From G963664835 sp965220775 (GTDB lineage: Bacteria > Chloroflexota > UBA6077 > FW602-bin22 > JBCLEL01): a DNA stretch of 64,000 nucleotides. A program made the position numbers and the translations under genes. The notes beneath the pieces are model-generated. The model saw only the letters and a program-made list of their open reading frames with translations. It ran no database searches and was not told the DNA's origin. Position 1 is the stretch's first letter, and every line of letters starts with the position of its first letter. Location: contig OZ244845.1 of NCBI GenBank assembly GCA_965220775.1, positions 2,480,001 to 2,544,000 on the forward strand. Direction: 5' to 3'. Positions 33,688 to 42,691 of the stretch are shown in pieces.

Positions 33688-34995
33688 TCAGGAGATCTCG
33701 CCCACTACTCTGAAGAACTCGCCATCTTTAAGCGTCAGGAAGTGAAACCTGTTTTCCGTTACGAACTCGATCCGGCTCTTCTTCACGTGCTCCCCGAGTC
33801 GCTTCTGGACTCCGCCGGCTGTGACAACCCAGTCCTCGCCGCGCCGCGCCCCAAAGACAACTGACTGGCTGTCCAAACTGAAGGCCAATTGGCCGAATCT
33901 GAGCTCCCGGCCATCAAAGCCTTGCTCATTGCCGTTGACGACGATATAGCTGTTGGTACCGATTGACGCTACGTACGCCACCTTGTCGCTGTCCGGACTG
34001 AAGATAGGCCCGCTTCTATCGATGCGGTCGTACTGCTTTCCGGTGGAATCGTCGACAACGACCGCCCACTTACCGCTTTCCCTAGTCGCGTAGGCGACCC
34101 TCTGGCTATTCGGGCTGAAAACCAGCGAATCACTCCTAATGTTCGAGAACTCAGCACCCTCCGAGCCATCCACAACAACAACCCATGCGTCGCCGCGCTT
34201 GCCGGCGTAAGCTAGCCTCTGGCTGTCTGGGCTGAACATCACCGAACCGTCGCCGATCTCGTCGTACTCCTTACCTTCGGCCCCGTCGAGAACGACGAAC
34301 CATTTTCCGCTGCGCCTGGCGGCGTATGCGACACGTTTGTTATCCGCGCTGAACACAGGCGTACCGTCGCCAATCAGATCGTACCCAGGCCCCTCATCGT
34401 CGCCAACAACGGCGATCCACTTGTCTCCGACCTTGGCGCCGTACGCTACTATTCCGCTGTCTTGATCGAACGTCACAGTCTCAGTAAGTACCTGGTCGTA
34501 CAGCTCTCCCTCCACTCCATTTCCTTCGAGGTCTCCGACAACGACTAGCCATCTTCCACTACGCTCGGCCACGTAGGCGATACGTTGGCTATCGGGACTG
34601 AATATGAGGCTGGGTGACAGGACGGCATCGTAGCGCTGGCTTTCGACTCCATCAACCACCACGAACGACTTGCCTTCTATCCCAGCAACGTAGGCGAAGT
34701 GGCTACCATCAGGACTCACAATCGGGTGTGCTTCGCCGATGCCGTCGTATGGCTGCTGCTCGGTGCCGTTCACCACGACGATCCATTTATCGTGGCGCCG
34801 GATCACGTAGGCGATCTGGCGGTTGTCGGGGCCGACCGCGATGGTGTCGTTGAACATGCCGGCGACGGACTTGCCCAAGGACTCATCGGTAGTCGAAAAA
34901 CCGCCGCCGCCGCCTTGGCACGACACGAGTAGTGCTGTCGTCGCCAGCGCCGCAACAATTAACCGCGTTGCAAACTTCATGGAAATGGTCGACAC
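33688..34995 (-). CDS. beta-propeller (WD40-like PD40) lipoprotein
   Basis: About 435 residues from the GTG at 34995, preceded by GGAGAGG; a TTG at 35019 is a less likely start. Lipobox ALLVSC near residue 23 followed by Gly-rich sequence, so it is membrane-tethered outside the cell. The mature part is about ten repeats of roughly 42 residues, each with a core like VMFSPDSQRLAYAGKRGDAWVVVVDG, the TolB-like PD40 blade. Blades are unusually alike (YDEIGDG, SPDSQRVAYA), suggesting recent internal duplication. Probably ligand- or protein-binding; no enzyme domain is attached. It is antiparallel to the import genes. Confidence 0.82.
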   Translation of the reverse strand: MSTISMKFATRLIVAALATTALLVSCQGGGGGFSTTDESLGKSVAGMFNDTIAVGPDNRQIAYVIRRHDKWIVVVNGTEQQPYDGIGEAHPIVSPDGSHFAYVAGIEGKSFVVVDGVESQRYDAVLSPSLIFSPDSQRIAYVAERSGRWLVVVGDLEGNGVEGELYDQVLTETVTFDQDSGIVAYGAKVGDKWIAVVGDDEGPGYDLIGDGTPVFSADNKRVAYAARRSGKWFVVLDGAEGKEYDEIGDGSVMFSPDSQRLAYAGKRGDAWVVVVDGSEGAEFSNIRSDSLVFSPNSQRVAYATRESGKWAVVVDDSTGKQYDRIDRSGPIFSPDSDKVAYVASIGTNSYIVVNGNEQGFDGRELRFGQLAFSLDSQSVVFGARRGEDWVVTAGGVQKRLGEHVKKSRIEFVTENRFHFLTLKDGEFFRVVGEIS

Positions 34996-35040
34996 TGGTC
35001 CGCACCTCTCCGTTGACAAGCTACCCTCGGCCTGATGTCT

Positions 35041-35105
35041 ATTATCTCAGACTCCGGCGTAGCTGCGCCGGCAACTTCGTGGACAGAGCGGATTCAGCGC
35101 GGCGG
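35041..35105 (+). repeat. short dispersed repeat, uninterrupted copy
   Basis: The sequence from ATTATCTCAGACTCCGGCGTAGC through GCCGGCAACTTC to AGAGCGGATTCAG recurs as two halves at 35831-35862 and 36107-36140, where a 244-bp MITE separates them. This copy therefore shows the empty site. Confidence 0.8.
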
Positions 35106-35234
35106 ATTGAGTGGTATCTGTTGACGGAGACGACCAAGCGGAGGTCTTCCCGGTATTGGGTCAACAGCGGACAGGCGCATGGAAGATCACACTTGCTCTT
35201 TCAAGAATTGTTATGTGCATCCCAAACCACAGGA

Positions 35235-35495
35235 TTACTCCAGTGGGGAAATTCTGCCAGGTAACTCCAAGCGCTTTGCTAGATCCCAGGCCTCCCGAAG
35301 CTCCACTTGGCGAAGTGAGGCCCACTCGACCACCAGACCCTGAGCCCGCGGAGGAAGACGCCCATGCAACAGGGCCAAGCTATCGATTCCCACCACCGCG
35401 TCATCTCCACCATAAGATGCGTGGAAGTGGGGCGGCGCGTGGTCATCGAAGTACATGCGTATTACGATTCCGTAGAATCGGCTAAGCTCAGGCAT
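35235..35495 (-). CDS. DUF4160 domain protein
   Basis: 86 residues. The family signature IRMYFDDHAPPHFHASYGGDDAVV is unmistakable. DUF4160 proteins are small and often encoded beside DUF2442, as here; toxin-antitoxin-like behaviour has been suggested for such pairs but is not proven. It overlaps the DUF2442 gene by 8 bases and is co-transcribed with it. Confidence 0.88.
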   Translation of the reverse strand: MPELSRFYGIVIRMYFDDHAPPHFHASYGGDDAVVGIDSLALLHGRLPPRAQGLVVEWASLRQVELREAWDLAKRLELPGRISPLE

Positions 35496-35772
35496 TCTCC
35501 ACCAGGAACTGCGCCTCCGGCATCAGTTCCGCGACAGACTTGCCGGTGAGTCGCATGTAGAGAGCGTCCGGGCAAAGCTCGGCATCATCTCCCCAGGCGA
35601 TACCGCCGGCCGGCGCGATGTGCATAGCCTCGAAGGAAGCGCGGTGATTCCAACATTTGAATACGCCACGCCCTGCCAGATAGGACAGATCAACTTCGCC
35701 GGAAGCGCCGTCCGAGTACCGTAGCCATATGCGGTATCCCTCGCGTGGTTCTACCTCAGTCGGTCGAACCAT
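35488..35772 (-). CDS. DUF2442 domain protein
   Basis: 94 residues, AAGGAGG before the ATG. Pattern RIWLRYSDGASGEVDLSYLAGRGVF, then AGGIAWGDDAELCPDALYMRLTGK, is characteristic of DUF2442. First gene of the DUF2442-DUF4160 pair, which lies between two copies of a dispersed repeat (35041-35105 and 35831-36140), a hint that it moved in as a cassette. Confidence 0.88.
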   Translation of the reverse strand: MVRPTEVEPREGYRIWLRYSDGASGEVDLSYLAGRGVFKCWNHRASFEAMHIAPAGGIAWGDDAELCPDALYMRLTGKSVAELMPEAQFLVENA

Positions 35773-35862
35773 CTCGCCTCCTTATGTGATTCCTCGAAGT
35801 CCCAATTCACGCTATTTCGGCCCAATAGCAATTATCTCAGACTCTGGCGTAGCGGTGCCGGC

Positions 35863-36106
35863 GTAACTGTTCAGATTTGAGCGTAATTTGTCCCGCGCGT
35901 TTGCAAATTGTGATCGAACAAGGACCGTAGGTTGTGGCGGAACTACCCATAGCGACTCAATGTGGCACGGGTGCGCCGGCCGCCCCTCACCTGGATTCCG
36001 GCCTTCGCCGGAATGACGAGGTGGGTGGCGGGAATGACGAGAGTGGGGATCTTTTCTCGCACCAATGACACTCACGAGACTGGTCCCGCCAAGTCTGAAC
36101 AGTTAC
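35863..36106. mobile_element. 244-bp MITE with 13-bp TIRs and 8-bp target duplication
   Basis: Ends GTAACTGTTCAGA (35863-35875) and TCTGAACAGTTAC (36094-36106) are perfect inverted repeats. The flanks carry the direct repeat GTGCCGGC (35855-35862 and 36107-36114). Removing the element and one repeat restores the uninterrupted sequence seen at 35041-35105. The interior has a REP-like hairpin (CTGGATTCCGGCCTTCGCCGGAATGACG) and no gene. GTAA ends and 8-bp duplications would fit mobilisation by an IS66-type transposase; that link is an inference. Confidence 0.85.
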
Positions 36107-36223
36107 GTGCCGGCAACTTCCTTGACAAAGCGGATTCAGTGCGTCGAACATAAGGACATCGGTCCATATCAAGTACTTCCATCAGAGGACTGCAGGGTCA
36201 ACTCGGAATTAGGTGGAGATGTC

Positions 36224-36601
36224 ATGAATCGCGCGTTCATAAAAGGCGAATTGCAAGGATGTATCGAAGACCTCAAGAACGGAGAGCTCCACGAAAAGAG
36301 ACTGCAGGCGATCGTCGATTACGTAGAATCGTCAGGTCCAAGGCAACAGGATCTGCTGTACCTTCAAGCCCGAGACTCTAACCTTAGCTCAATCATCGAC
36401 GGAATATCGCTGGTGGAGAATGGCGAGGTGGTGGAAGGGCCGGCAGATCCGGATGACTGGCCGTATCAGTCAGTGCTCGAGGCTATCCGGGATGGCTGGC
36501 GGGTGATTCAATTCCCCAATCTGGCGCTGATGATGGACGAGAAGCGGACGTACGGCCTGGGCTGCGAGTTCGTCTTGCAACGCGACAGCGCTTCGAACTA
36601 G
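36224..36601 (+). CDS. hypothetical protein, 125 residues
   Basis: The start ATG at 36224 is preceded by AGGTGGAG; the frame is open further upstream but through repeat DNA. The protein is acidic and soluble-looking: helical first half (FIKGELQGCIEDLKNGELHEKRLQAIVDYVE) and a second half with PDDWPYQSVLEAIRDGWRVIQFPNLALMMDEKRTYGLGCEFVLQRD. The latter resembles segments found in unnamed proteins of similar bacteria, but I do not recognise a named family. It stands between the MITE and the RraA-like gene. Confidence 0.6.
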   Translation: MNRAFIKGELQGCIEDLKNGELHEKRLQAIVDYVESSGPRQQDLLYLQARDSNLSSIIDGISLVENGEVVEGPADPDDWPYQSVLEAIRDGWRVIQFPNLALMMDEKRTYGLGCEFVLQRDSASN

Positions 36602-36686
36602 AGCCAAGAGCCTCCGGCCGATCCAGAACGTTCCGTCGGCCATAGCCGCGCGCACCAACCCTTATCTTCAGGAGGAAGGGATTAAC

Positions 36687-37430
36687 GTGACCGATGCAAA
36701 GACAGCCGCTACCAGTGCGAGCTCACAAGAAATGGCCGCTGTGATCGAAAAGCTACGGCAATTCGACACTGCGACTGTTTGCAACGTAATAGAGCTCTTC
36801 GACGTCCGACCACACCACAAGGGGTATCTGGGCGGATCGATCAAGTCGTACTTTCCAGATCTTCCACCGATGGTTGGGTTCGCATACACCTGCACCTACA
36901 GCGGCGGGGAACCGGGGCCCAACATTACTCTAGGCGAGAACATCGACAATTTCGCCAAGACTCCTGAGCCGCGCGTAATGGTGTTCCAATCGCTGGAATC
37001 TCCGCCGGCCTCGGCCATATTCGGGGACATCGCCGTCAGCTTCTATAAGAAATTTGGCTGTGTTGGCCTCGTCACGGATGGAGCCGGGCGGGACTTCGAA
37101 CAGATCAGACAGCTTGAGTTTCCCTGCTTTGCCGCCGAGACGATATGCTCGCACGGGTATGCGCGTGTTACCGAGGTGAACATACCGGTCACGCTAACCG
37201 GGCAGGAGATACTGCCTGGCGACCTATTGCACGGTGATGCCAACGGCGTCGCCATCGTTCCGATTGAAATAGCCTCCGCGGTGGCAGATCTGTGCGGGCC
37301 CATGCGAGATGCCGAGAGCGATTTGCTCGGCAAGGTGAACGCACCCGGCGCAACGGTTCAGGAGGTTAGCCGAGCGCACAGGGAGTTTCTCGCCGCGTGC
37401 GACGAACTGACGCGCATCGCGGCCGGCTAG
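36687..37430 (+). CDS. RraA-like protein (4-hydroxy-4-methyl-2-oxoglutarate aldolase family)
   Basis: 247 residues, GTG start with AGGAGGAAGGG upstream. Core RraA fold: TDGAGRDFEQIRQLEFPCFAAETICSHGYARV includes the D-x3-RD motif that holds the metal and pyruvate, and VTLTGQEILPGDLLHGDANGVAIVP is the C-terminal motif. Members are metal-dependent pyruvate aldolases or decarboxylases of 2-oxo acids, or the RNase E regulator in Proteobacteria. In this catabolic setting a C-C lyase on a sugar-acid-like intermediate is more likely. A strong inverted repeat lies at the stop codon. Confidence 0.85.
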   Translation: MTDAKTAATSASSQEMAAVIEKLRQFDTATVCNVIELFDVRPHHKGYLGGSIKSYFPDLPPMVGFAYTCTYSGGEPGPNITLGENIDNFAKTPEPRVMVFQSLESPPASAIFGDIAVSFYKKFGCVGLVTDGAGRDFEQIRQLEFPCFAAETICSHGYARVTEVNIPVTLTGQEILPGDLLHGDANGVAIVPIEIASAVADLCGPMRDAESDLLGKVNAPGATVQEVSRAHREFLAACDELTRIAAG

Positions 37431-37440
37431 TTGCCGGCCG
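37420..37440 (+). terminator. GC-rich hairpin at the end of the RraA-like gene
   Basis: CGGCCGGC (37420-37427) pairs perfectly with GCCGGCCG (37433-37440) around the stop codon. No T-run follows, so termination is only a possibility. Confidence 0.4.
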
Positions 37441-37567
37441 AAACACTGACACGATTCGGTAAGGCGGGAGTCATCAAAACCGTTTGACAACAATCCTGCT
37501 TCATCACTTGTCCTATCCTGAACTTACCCTCTTTTACATACAGGGGTTTTTGATTCTCTAACTTTCG

Positions 37568-38120
37568 TTGTCACCAAAGGTTGGCGGTGGTCTTGCCTCC
37601 CCCCTCTCCTCTGGATTCCTGTCCCCGTATCGGAGTACGGGGCAGGCTTTCGCAGGAATCACCATGGCCTTGCGAAGGCCGCATAAGAGGATGAAAATGG
37701 TGGGACGCCGGGTTTTTGCCTATTGTATGACGGTCTTGTCCCACCCTTCCCTTCTGGATTCCGGCCTTCGCCGGAATGACGAGACCGGCAGGTCGAACGG
37801 GTGCCACCTATTTCGTACCAATCGCTCATGCCGGCTGCCGCCGGCACACCAAGGTATGAAAAGCCGGAGTTGTGGTTTGGTCCAGCGAATTGGCACGGCG
37901 GATTCTGCCACGCCCCACCCCGACCCCAGCGGGGGACAAGCCCCCGCACTACATTTTCTCATTCCGCCATCGGCCACCGGTCTACAATTCGGCAGGATTC
38001 GCCCGTGGAGAGCCGACATCGAGGTTGATTGGAGGGCACATCCCGGATCGGAGTCCGGGACATGCTTTCGTACGAATGACGACATGCGGCGTTCGGACTA
38101 TCGAAATGGCCTTGGTGGGT
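37568..38120. repeat. cluster of REP-like hairpin repeats, second site
   Basis: Contains R1 hairpins (37606-37660, a longer variant with CCCCGTATCGGAGTACGGGG, and 37748-37782), partial R2 (37809-37863, 38041-38075) and R3 (37911-37975). The order R2-R3-R2 between 37809 and 38075 repeats that at 6430-6700, so this is a composite unit present at least twice. No credible gene lies between 37431 and 38320. Confidence 0.85.
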
Positions 38121-38320
38121 TGACTGTTTCGACCAACTGCTTGTCGGCCTTAGAGAATACTCTGGAAGTCCTAACCATTAAAGAATTGAAAACCCGTGCT
38201 TTAACATAACCTAGTGAGTACAAACTAGTCTATGGTCAAGTAGAATATGATCGTTGCCTGAACGGCGAAGGCAAAGCAGCGGAGTCAGCCTCGACTCGTC
38301 AGAAGTGAGGAGCATCATCT

Positions 38321-39286
38321 ATGCCGGCGCTAACTGAGGCCCAACTCGAACAGTTCAATCGCGAAGGATTTCTCGTAGTCGAAGACATATACGACAAGGA
38401 ACGTGATTTTGGGCCGATTGTGGCCGAATACTCCGAGTTGCTCGGTTCTCTCTGCGAACAATGGTATAGCGAAGGCAAGCTGCCATCCGCGTTTCAAGAG
38501 CTGTCGTTCAGTGACAAATTCACGGAGGTCGTGGCAGCCGGCCTCCCTGTATACCAGCACTTCGACATCACACTTCCTCAGGCCGGCCTCGAGCCCGACA
38601 CCCCGATGCACACCAGCGCGGCGGTGTTCAATCTGCTACGCAATCCGAATCTCCTCGACGCGGTTGAATCAATCGTCGGCCCGGAGATTCTCTCCAGCCC
38701 AATCCAACACACGCGTGTCAAGGTACCGGAGTACCGACTGCCGAGCGATATCAAGCACAACAACCTCGTCGGTACGACTTGCTGGCACCAGGACCAAGGC
38801 GTGGGCCTTCCCGAGATCGATAATACGAACATGCTGTCCGTGTGGTTCCCGATGGGCGATACTGACAAGGAGAATGGATGTCTCAAGGTGGTTCCGCGCA
38901 GCAATCACAAAGGTCTGATTACCCACTGTCCGGCGCCGGGCAAGCTCGAGATACCTCTACACTTCATCGACGAAGATGCGGTGACGCCCGTCCCGATGAA
39001 AACTGGCAGCGTCATGCTATTCACTCGAACTACGATGCACGCGTCGTACGACAACAATACCGAGCGCCTTCGCTGGAGCTTCGACCTGCGCTACCTGCCG
39101 GTGGGACAGCCCACCGGCCGGCCGATGTTCCCCGACTTCGTCGCTCGGAGCCGATCGAACCCGGCCAGCGAGCTACGTGATGCCGCGGTTTGGGCCGACC
39201 TGTGGATGCAGGCCAGGGCTCGAGTTGCGGCAGCCAATCCTCCTGTATTCAATCGCTGGAACAGCGATCATCCGCTTTGCGCTTGA
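38321..39286 (+). CDS. phytanoyl-CoA dioxygenase (PhyH) family protein, no. 4
   Basis: 321 residues, start ATG after GTGAGGAG. LEQFNREGFLVVEDIY at the N-terminus, HxD in TCWHQDQGVG (about residue 156), NGCLKVVPRSNHKG, distal His in FTRTTMHASYDN and Arg in ERLRWSFDLRY. All facial-triad residues are present. It belongs to a longer PhyH subgroup than nos. 1 and 2. Followed 78 bases later by Ldh2 with its own ribosome binding site. Confidence 0.85.
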   Translation: MPALTEAQLEQFNREGFLVVEDIYDKERDFGPIVAEYSELLGSLCEQWYSEGKLPSAFQELSFSDKFTEVVAAGLPVYQHFDITLPQAGLEPDTPMHTSAAVFNLLRNPNLLDAVESIVGPEILSSPIQHTRVKVPEYRLPSDIKHNNLVGTTCWHQDQGVGLPEIDNTNMLSVWFPMGDTDKENGCLKVVPRSNHKGLITHCPAPGKLEIPLHFIDEDAVTPVPMKTGSVMLFTRTTMHASYDNNTERLRWSFDLRYLPVGQPTGRPMFPDFVARSRSNPASELRDAAVWADLWMQARARVAAANPPVFNRWNSDHPLCA

Positions 39287-39364
39287 TGGGCAGCTCCGCG
39301 CCGGCAATTGGCCGTGACAGGGTAGACATCGAGTAATTTCCAGATCTCCCAAGGAGACTTGCCA

Positions 39365-40408
39365 ATGAAGACCATTCCGCCGGATGAACTACACAGCGTT
39401 GTAGAACGGTTAGTCGCCGCTGCCGGCACCCCCCAAGAGGGAGCCACTCTAATGGCCGATCATCTAGTCGGATCGCACCTAGCCGGGCATGACTCGCACG
39501 GAGTTCAACACCTACCACGCTACATCGGACAGGTAAAGTCCGGCGTAATAGTGCCGGACGCGGTTCCAGAGATCGTGTCGGAAGTCGCCGGCGCGGTACT
39601 GGTCAAGGGCAACTGGGCCTGGGGCCAAATTACGACCGACTATATGACTAAGCTGGGAATAGAAAAGGCCTCTACACATAAAGTGGCGCTGATTTCCGGC
39701 GTACAAGTGACCCACATCGGCCGGCTCGGTCACTACGTCGAGCAGGCATCCCGGGCGGGAATAATGATCTGGCTGATGACCGGCGGACAGGGCGTCGACG
39801 CTCCGTTGGCGGCGCCCCACGGCGGGCGCAAGGCTCTGTTTGCGCCAAACCCGATGGCGTTGGGCTTCCCAACTGCCGAGGAACACCCATTCGTGTGGGA
39901 CATCGCCACTACCCGGGTAGCCGGCGGCAAGATTCAACTGGCACACTCGAAGGGCCAAGAGCTGCCGGCTGGATGGATCATCGACAAGGACGGGAATCCA
40001 TCGACCGACCCGGATGACTACTACGACGGCGGCGCATTGCTCCCATTTGGTGAGCACAAGGGATTTGGGCTGATGGTGGCGTCGGAGATTCTTGGCCGCA
40101 TCCTCCCCGGCTCGGAGGACTACGTGGAGGACAGAGGGGGCGGCGTCCATCACGCAAAGCAGGGGGCGGCCCTGATTGCGGTCGACGCCGGAGTCTTCAC
40201 CTCGGCCGAACAGTTCTCGTCGCGCACGACCGATCTGATGAACAGCATTAGGGCGGTTCCGCCGAGGACCGGATTCTCCGAGGTACTGGCGCCGGGTGAC
40301 TTCGAACACGCCAGCCGAAAGAAAAGGCAAACAGAAGGGATTCAGATTCCGGAATCCACCTGGGACGAAATCGTCGAAACGGCGGAGTCTCTGGGGTTGA
40401 AGATATAG
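39365..40408 (+). CDS. Ldh2-family malate/L-lactate/ureidoglycolate-type dehydrogenase, no. 1
   Basis: 347 residues from the ATG at 39365 (AAGGAG eight bases upstream; the in-frame TTG at 39359 lacks spacing). Ldh2 features: MADHLVGSHLAGHDSHGVQHLPRYI (catalytic His in DSHG), HIGRLGHYVEQA, FAPNPMALGFPT, LLPFGEHKGFGLMV. Members oxidise 2-hydroxy acids with NAD(P). It could oxidise a hydroxy acid made by the PhyH hydroxylases. A paralogue lies at 51327-52367. Confidence 0.9.
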   Translation: MKTIPPDELHSVVERLVAAAGTPQEGATLMADHLVGSHLAGHDSHGVQHLPRYIGQVKSGVIVPDAVPEIVSEVAGAVLVKGNWAWGQITTDYMTKLGIEKASTHKVALISGVQVTHIGRLGHYVEQASRAGIMIWLMTGGQGVDAPLAAPHGGRKALFAPNPMALGFPTAEEHPFVWDIATTRVAGGKIQLAHSKGQELPAGWIIDKDGNPSTDPDDYYDGGALLPFGEHKGFGLMVASEILGRILPGSEDYVEDRGGGVHHAKQGAALIAVDAGVFTSAEQFSSRTTDLMNSIRAVPPRTGFSEVLAPGDFEHASRKKRQTEGIQIPESTWDEIVETAESLGLKI

Positions 40409-40493
40409 TCTGTTGAACGGCGACTGTCAGGTCCTACGCTGCGCCGGATTGAGTAGCCTGCGGGCTTGTTGAACAAGGGTAGAGGGTGAACGC

Positions 40494-41621
40494 ATGAAAC
40501 TAGCTTTACACTACGAGATGGCCAGGCCTGTTCTAGACGACCACCTCCTATTGGAGGAGACGATGGAGCAAATCATCTTCGCCGATGAGGTCGGGTTCGA
40601 CTACGTGTGGCTGGTGGAGCATCACTTCCTCACGGGGTTCTCCGGCTGCCCGGCCAACGACATCATCTACGGGGCATTGAGTCAGCGAACCAAGCAGATT
40701 CGCCTCGGGCTCGGAGTAATCGTTCTGCCGATGCACCATCCGGTTCAGGTGGCGGAAAGAGTCGCGGTTCTGGACCACCTTGCCGAGGGAAGGGTCGACT
40801 TTGGAACCGGTCGCTCGGCAATCTATGAGCTCGAAGGGATGGGTCTCGACACACGCGATAGCCGCAGCATGTGGGATGAATCCCTGACGATGGTGCCCAA
40901 GATATGGGAGACCGACTGGTTTTCTTGGGAAGGCAAGCACTGGAGCGTTCCGTCTCGGCAGGTATTGCCCAAGCCATATCAGGACCCTCACCCTCCAATC
41001 TGGGTGGCTGCGCTACAGCCGGCTACCTACCGTATTGCCGCCGAGAAAGGAATAGGGGTGTTGGCGATGGGCGCCAGCGATCCGACGGTTTTGGAGCCGC
41101 ACATCAAGGCCTTTCACGAAACGCCGGCCTCGATTCCAGTTGGCTCCTCAGTCAACAAGCAATGGGGCAGCCAAACGATTGGCATTTGCACCGAGGACAA
41201 CAATGAAGCCCGTGAAATGGCAACCAGGTCCATCAAGAACTTCTACGGGCCCGAGCGACCCTACGCCAAGAGCCAGGCCGACCTCTACTCCAAGCTGATT
41301 AAGCAGTGGGGAGGACTGCCCGATCACCAGGTCCGAGACTTCGGCAGGACCGTCGATCTCGAAGGCATCAAGGTGCCGGATTCAGACACTCCCGACTTCA
41401 TCACTCAGAAGCTCTGGGAGGACTTGGATGCCGATACGCTCTGCGACCGTGCCGTCATCATTGCCGGCGACCCGGACGGCTGCATAAGCGGATTGAAGAA
41501 GCACGAGGCCGCCGGCGTAGATCAGATGCTGATATCGATGCAAACCGATACGGTGCCCCACGAGGTCGTAATGAAGTCGATCGATCTTTACGGAAAATAC
41601 GTTATCCCGGAGTTCAAGTAG
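40494..41621 (+). CDS. luciferase-like (LLM class) flavin-dependent monooxygenase
   Basis: 375 residues, TIM barrel of the bacterial luciferase superfamily: FADEVGFDYVWLVEHHFLTGFSGCPANDIIYGALSQRTKQIRLGLGVIVLPMHHPVQVAERVAVLDHLAEGRVDFGTGRS is textbook. It uses reduced FMN or F420; the cofactor cannot be read from sequence. Such enzymes are strongly expanded in SAR202-type Chloroflexota and are thought to attack recalcitrant organic matter. The aldo/keto reductase starts 50 bases on. Confidence 0.9.
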   Translation: MKLALHYEMARPVLDDHLLLEETMEQIIFADEVGFDYVWLVEHHFLTGFSGCPANDIIYGALSQRTKQIRLGLGVIVLPMHHPVQVAERVAVLDHLAEGRVDFGTGRSAIYELEGMGLDTRDSRSMWDESLTMVPKIWETDWFSWEGKHWSVPSRQVLPKPYQDPHPPIWVAALQPATYRIAAEKGIGVLAMGASDPTVLEPHIKAFHETPASIPVGSSVNKQWGSQTIGICTEDNNEAREMATRSIKNFYGPERPYAKSQADLYSKLIKQWGGLPDHQVRDFGRTVDLEGIKVPDSDTPDFITQKLWEDLDADTLCDRAVIIAGDPDGCISGLKKHEAAGVDQMLISMQTDTVPHEVVMKSIDLYGKYVIPEFK

Positions 41622-41671
41622 GCGTAGGCCAGGTTGCCCCAGGTCGTCAAAACCCACCGGAGGATCGTTGT

Positions 41672-42682
41672 TTGGAGTACCGTAGCTTAGGGCGCACCGG
41701 GGTGAAGGTGAGCCCCCTGATTCTCGGATGCGCAGGTCTTGGCGGTCGAGCCGATGAGGCAGAGTCGATCGAAATCATCGACCGGGCAATCGATGCCGGC
41801 ATCAATTTCATCGACACAGCTAACTCCTATAGCCGGGGAGTCAGTGAAACCATAGTCGGCAAGGCGTTGAAGTCCAATGGCGAGCGTGACCGAATCGTCC
41901 TAGCCACCAAAGTACACTTCCCCATGGATGATGATGAGCCAAATGCGTCCGGCACCAGCCGGCGCCACATTGTCGAGCAGTGCAATCGTTCGCTTAAGCG
42001 CCTGCAGACCGATTGGATAGACCTCTATCAGATCCATCGGCCGCACTCCGACCTTGCCATCGACGAGACGTTGCGGGCGTTGGACGATCTGGTCCGCTCG
42101 GGCAAGGTGCGATACATCGGCTCCAGCACGCACGCCGCCTGGCAGGTGATCGAATCGCTCTGGGTAGCCAAAGAGCTTGGCCTGAACCGGTTTATCAGCG
42201 AGCAGCCGCCATACCACCTGTTGGACCGCCGGATGGAGCGGGAACTTGTCCCGATGGCTTTGACCTACGGGTTGGCGATAATCCCCTGGTCGCCCTTGGC
42301 GTTCGGGTCTTTGAGCGGCAAATATAGGCGCGGGCAGCCCCGGCCCAAAGGCGCCAGACTATCGGGCGAGCAGGACACTGATAGATGGAGAGGATCGTTC
42401 TCCGACGACGCGTTCACGGTTATAGAGACGCTCTCCGACCTCGCCGAGCGGAAAGGCTGCACACCCAGTCAGTTGGCGGTGGCGTGGTGTTCGCAGCAGC
42501 CGGGCGTAACCGCGCCGATCATCGGCCCGCGAACGCTCGACCACCTCTACAGCTACTTGGGTTCCCTGGACGTCACGGTCACGGACGAGGACCGGGCGAC
42601 TTTGGACGAAGTCATTCCGCCGGGCGGGGTGATCGCTCCCTATTACGAAGGCGACTTCGGTCCGGCTCAGTACCGATGGTGA
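41672..42682 (+). CDS. aldo/keto reductase
   Basis: 336 residues from a TTG at 41672, with GGAGGA eight bases upstream; the frame is open much further left but only over the luciferase-like gene. EYRSLGRTGVKVSPLILGCAGLGG is the standard N-terminus. Catalytic tetrad: Asp in DTANSYSRG, Tyr in the same motif, Lys in LATKVHF, His in QIHRPHSD. NAD(P)-dependent carbonyl reductase or alcohol dehydrogenase. It is followed after 9 bases by an SDR. Confidence 0.9.
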   Translation: MEYRSLGRTGVKVSPLILGCAGLGGRADEAESIEIIDRAIDAGINFIDTANSYSRGVSETIVGKALKSNGERDRIVLATKVHFPMDDDEPNASGTSRRHIVEQCNRSLKRLQTDWIDLYQIHRPHSDLAIDETLRALDDLVRSGKVRYIGSSTHAAWQVIESLWVAKELGLNRFISEQPPYHLLDRRMERELVPMALTYGLAIIPWSPLAFGSLSGKYRRGQPRPKGARLSGEQDTDRWRGSFSDDAFTVIETLSDLAERKGCTPSQLAVAWCSQQPGVTAPIIGPRTLDHLYSYLGSLDVTVTDEDRATLDEVIPPGGVIAPYYEGDFGPAQYRW

Positions 42683-42691
42683 GATGTTGAG

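Noticed and set aside
34614..34932. Plus-strand frames across the beta-propeller gene
   Set aside because: Antisense shadows of the repeated propeller blades.
41306..41671. Upstream extension of the aldo/keto reductase frame
   Set aside because: It overlaps the luciferase-like gene in another frame, and a good ribosome binding site and family N-terminus lie at 41672.
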